Below are positions 52,601-52,963 of a stretch of 52,963 nucleotides of DNA, one piece after another; position 1 is the stretch's first letter, and each line of letters starts with the position of its first letter. The stretch spans positions 1-52,963 of the forward strand of contig JADYYN010000040.1 in NCBI GenBank assembly GCA_020853635.1, given 5' to 3'. A model generated the notes under the pieces. The model did no database searches and was not told where the DNA came from. It saw only the letters and a program-made list of their open reading frames with translations. Both the position numbers and the translations under genes were made by a program. Source of the stretch: Gemmatimonadaceae bacterium (GTDB lineage: Bacteria; Gemmatimonadota; Gemmatimonadetes; Gemmatimonadales; Gemmatimonadaceae).

Positions 52601-52963
52601 CTGGGCTTGGCCGATGCAGAAGGATGAGATTCTCGAACGCCTTGTCGCCCTGCACGACGAACGGGCCGAAGAGGAGAAGCGCGGGCTGATTCGCTGGTTG
52701 CGACCGGACTACCAGATACCGAAGTTCGCACCGAAACAACTGCCTGCCACGCTAGACCTCCAGGACGAGCCAGCACCCAAGCCTAAACGCGGAAAGAAGG
52801 TCGGTGCTGACAAGGCTCCCGTCTCGACAGTTGCCGCGAAGATTCTCTGGCCCACGACGGTCGTGGACCAGATCACCGTCATATCTGGACTCGTCGCGCT
52901 TCGGCCGCTCGACGCGGCGGGTGTGACAGAGAGCTTTGTGTCGGCTCGCAGCGATGTTGTGCA
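49650..52963 (+). CDS. Type IIL (MmeI-like) restriction-modification protein, 3' end outside window
   Basis: The frame is open from a GTG at 49650 to the window edge (over 1,100 codons); an in-frame GTG at 49569 is another possible start. The N-terminal nuclease domain carries the MmeI-type motif D-x9-ExK exactly: Asp77, Glu87, Lys89 in FIDAWHSGHFAMEAK. A helical spacer follows, then the adenine methyltransferase: motif I FLDPACGSGNFL (Asp403) and motif IV GNPPYLG (Asn560 to Tyr563). The target-recognition region (about 720-900) and an MmeI-type C-terminal helical domain (to about 985) come next, then a Lys/Pro linker (APKPKRGKKVGADKAP) and further sequence. Type IIL enzymes cut and modify with one chain. 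Codon use in the middle part is less GC-rich, consistent with transfer. Confidence 0.9.
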   Translation, partial: MTLELPSPKDVAPKLRALAEAWKNVAANERASFQTWFLQLCDALGVPGPTTPTDAYRFELPVKVVDREGELATNFIDAWHSGHFAMEAKMSETGRQNDTLLRKAYGQVRNYASHVSGTPVPYLIVVDVPRTLMIWDRWSGSYGDFGAGKRVALASLHEREDDIALLQDIFARPAARDPRGRAQIVTTEIAARLAELAAALEDRGLDQERVARFLMRCVFSCFAEDVGLLPEQLFRKTLEAAKSSGDPARLKAALELLWKTMDEGGMFGAEMLHRFNGHFFKTREALPLEPNDVTLLIEATAFDWSRVEPSIFGTLLVRALDPEERHRLGAEYTPREYIERLVEPTVVEPIREKWVAVQATVVQLEEAGKLGDNKEGIRKKERDQAVKQLTDFHAWMRSLRFLDPACGSGNFLYVTMAAVKRVEHEVLNELARVSGGQGGLVLEEVHPRQFFGIEIKPWAREIAELTLWIGYHQFWRETHGGRTPPDPILEDTGTIECRDAILAYDAVVHRPERDRPDPSPRLVSPVTGELVPDPAAKLPYYEYVDARPAEWPEAEFIVGNPPYLGASRMRDSLGDGYTEALRSAYPQIAASSDVVGCWVEISAQSVSSGSTNRAGLITTSSITQRLNRGVIERAQAAGALVIWAAPDHPWSSEADGAAVRVAMTVLGRDASTRRLVRVDEAAAVTEVEIVARVNSDLTGRADIATASAVALKSNDGLAFAGLEPNGEGFVLSPDAARDLIRADPRLSEILKPYLNGRDVADRPRGVYAIDFGVLDEAGARRYPQLFQIVADRVRPVRAANRDRRRRELWWQFGRNNVELREAIGALSRFIVTVKTSRHRLFSFVSGVVPDSKLNCIASERGDILAVLSSSIHVHWSIAAGGRLGIGNDPTYNKESSFDAFPFPDSPSQSRAQLAVIGERLDSHRQDAIARDPRITMTKMYNVIEKLRTGEPLTPAERTIHELAACGILRDLHDQLDRLVAEAYGWAWPMQKDEILERLVALHDERAEEEKRGLIRWLRPDYQIPKFAPKQLPATLDLQDEPAPKPKRGKKVGADKAPVSTVAAKILWPTTVVDQITVISGLVALRPLDAAGVTESFVSARSDVV

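Overview
The window is high-GC DNA (roughly two-thirds G+C by eye) from what looks like a Gemmatimonadota-type chromosome. The clues are a SusC/SusD-type outer-membrane pair, a DUF5916 protein, many secreted metallopeptidases and Ig-repeat lipoproteins, LytTR two-component signalling, and tightly packed operons with ATGA/GTGA overlaps and frequent GTG/TTG starts. The taxon is inferred from gene-family mix only. No rRNA, tRNA, CRISPR array, IS element or phage gene was seen, and no gene-free stretch exceeds about 230 bases.

Region 1 (1-4.2 kb): 3' part of a SusC/RagA TonB-linked receptor and its SusD lipoprotein partner, closed by a strong hairpin terminator. Region 2 (4.2-20.3 kb): the most interesting part. 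A minus-strand ORF joins a MerC-like membrane domain in frame to a secreted DUF5916 protein. Divergent from it is a LytS-type kinase/LytTR regulator pair, then a TonB receptor with a DUF1624/HGSNAT-like membrane protein, a small unknown membrane protein, an ABC exporter-like operon (ATPase plus two DUF3526-type permeases), an unknown protein and a CobW-family metal GTPase. Direct repeats of GACCGTTC-type boxes spaced exactly 21 bp (the classic LytTR operator geometry) lie before the kinase, before the TonB receptor and before the ABC operon, so these units look like one locally encoded LytTR regulon.

Region 3 (20.3-24.7 kb): MoaB, a lipoprotein cytochrome c coupled to a CcmH-like protein with odd cysteine spacing, an ECF sigma/zinc anti-sigma pair, PdxH and a TPR protein. 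Region 4 (24.7-32.8 kb): minus-strand fadI-fadJ (fatty-acid beta-oxidation), a secreted M14 carboxypeptidase, a small conserved protein and rsgA, with glpD divergent. Region 5 (32.8-40.4 kb): sialidase-fold protein plus TlpA thioredoxin, greA with a terminator-like hairpin in its leader, an MBL hydrolase, a DUF3299-ABC-FtsX operon of the type linked to zinc acquisition, and an M28 peptidase.

Region 6 (40.4-49.5 kb): a 2,074-residue Ig-repeat lipoprotein whose C-terminal half is five copies of a ~195-residue unit, a VTT-domain membrane protein, a PmtA-like methyltransferase, and a secreted protein that looks like a metallo-beta-lactamase fold without its metal ligands. Region 7 (49.6 kb-end): a Type IIL (MmeI-like) restriction-modification protein running off the right edge.
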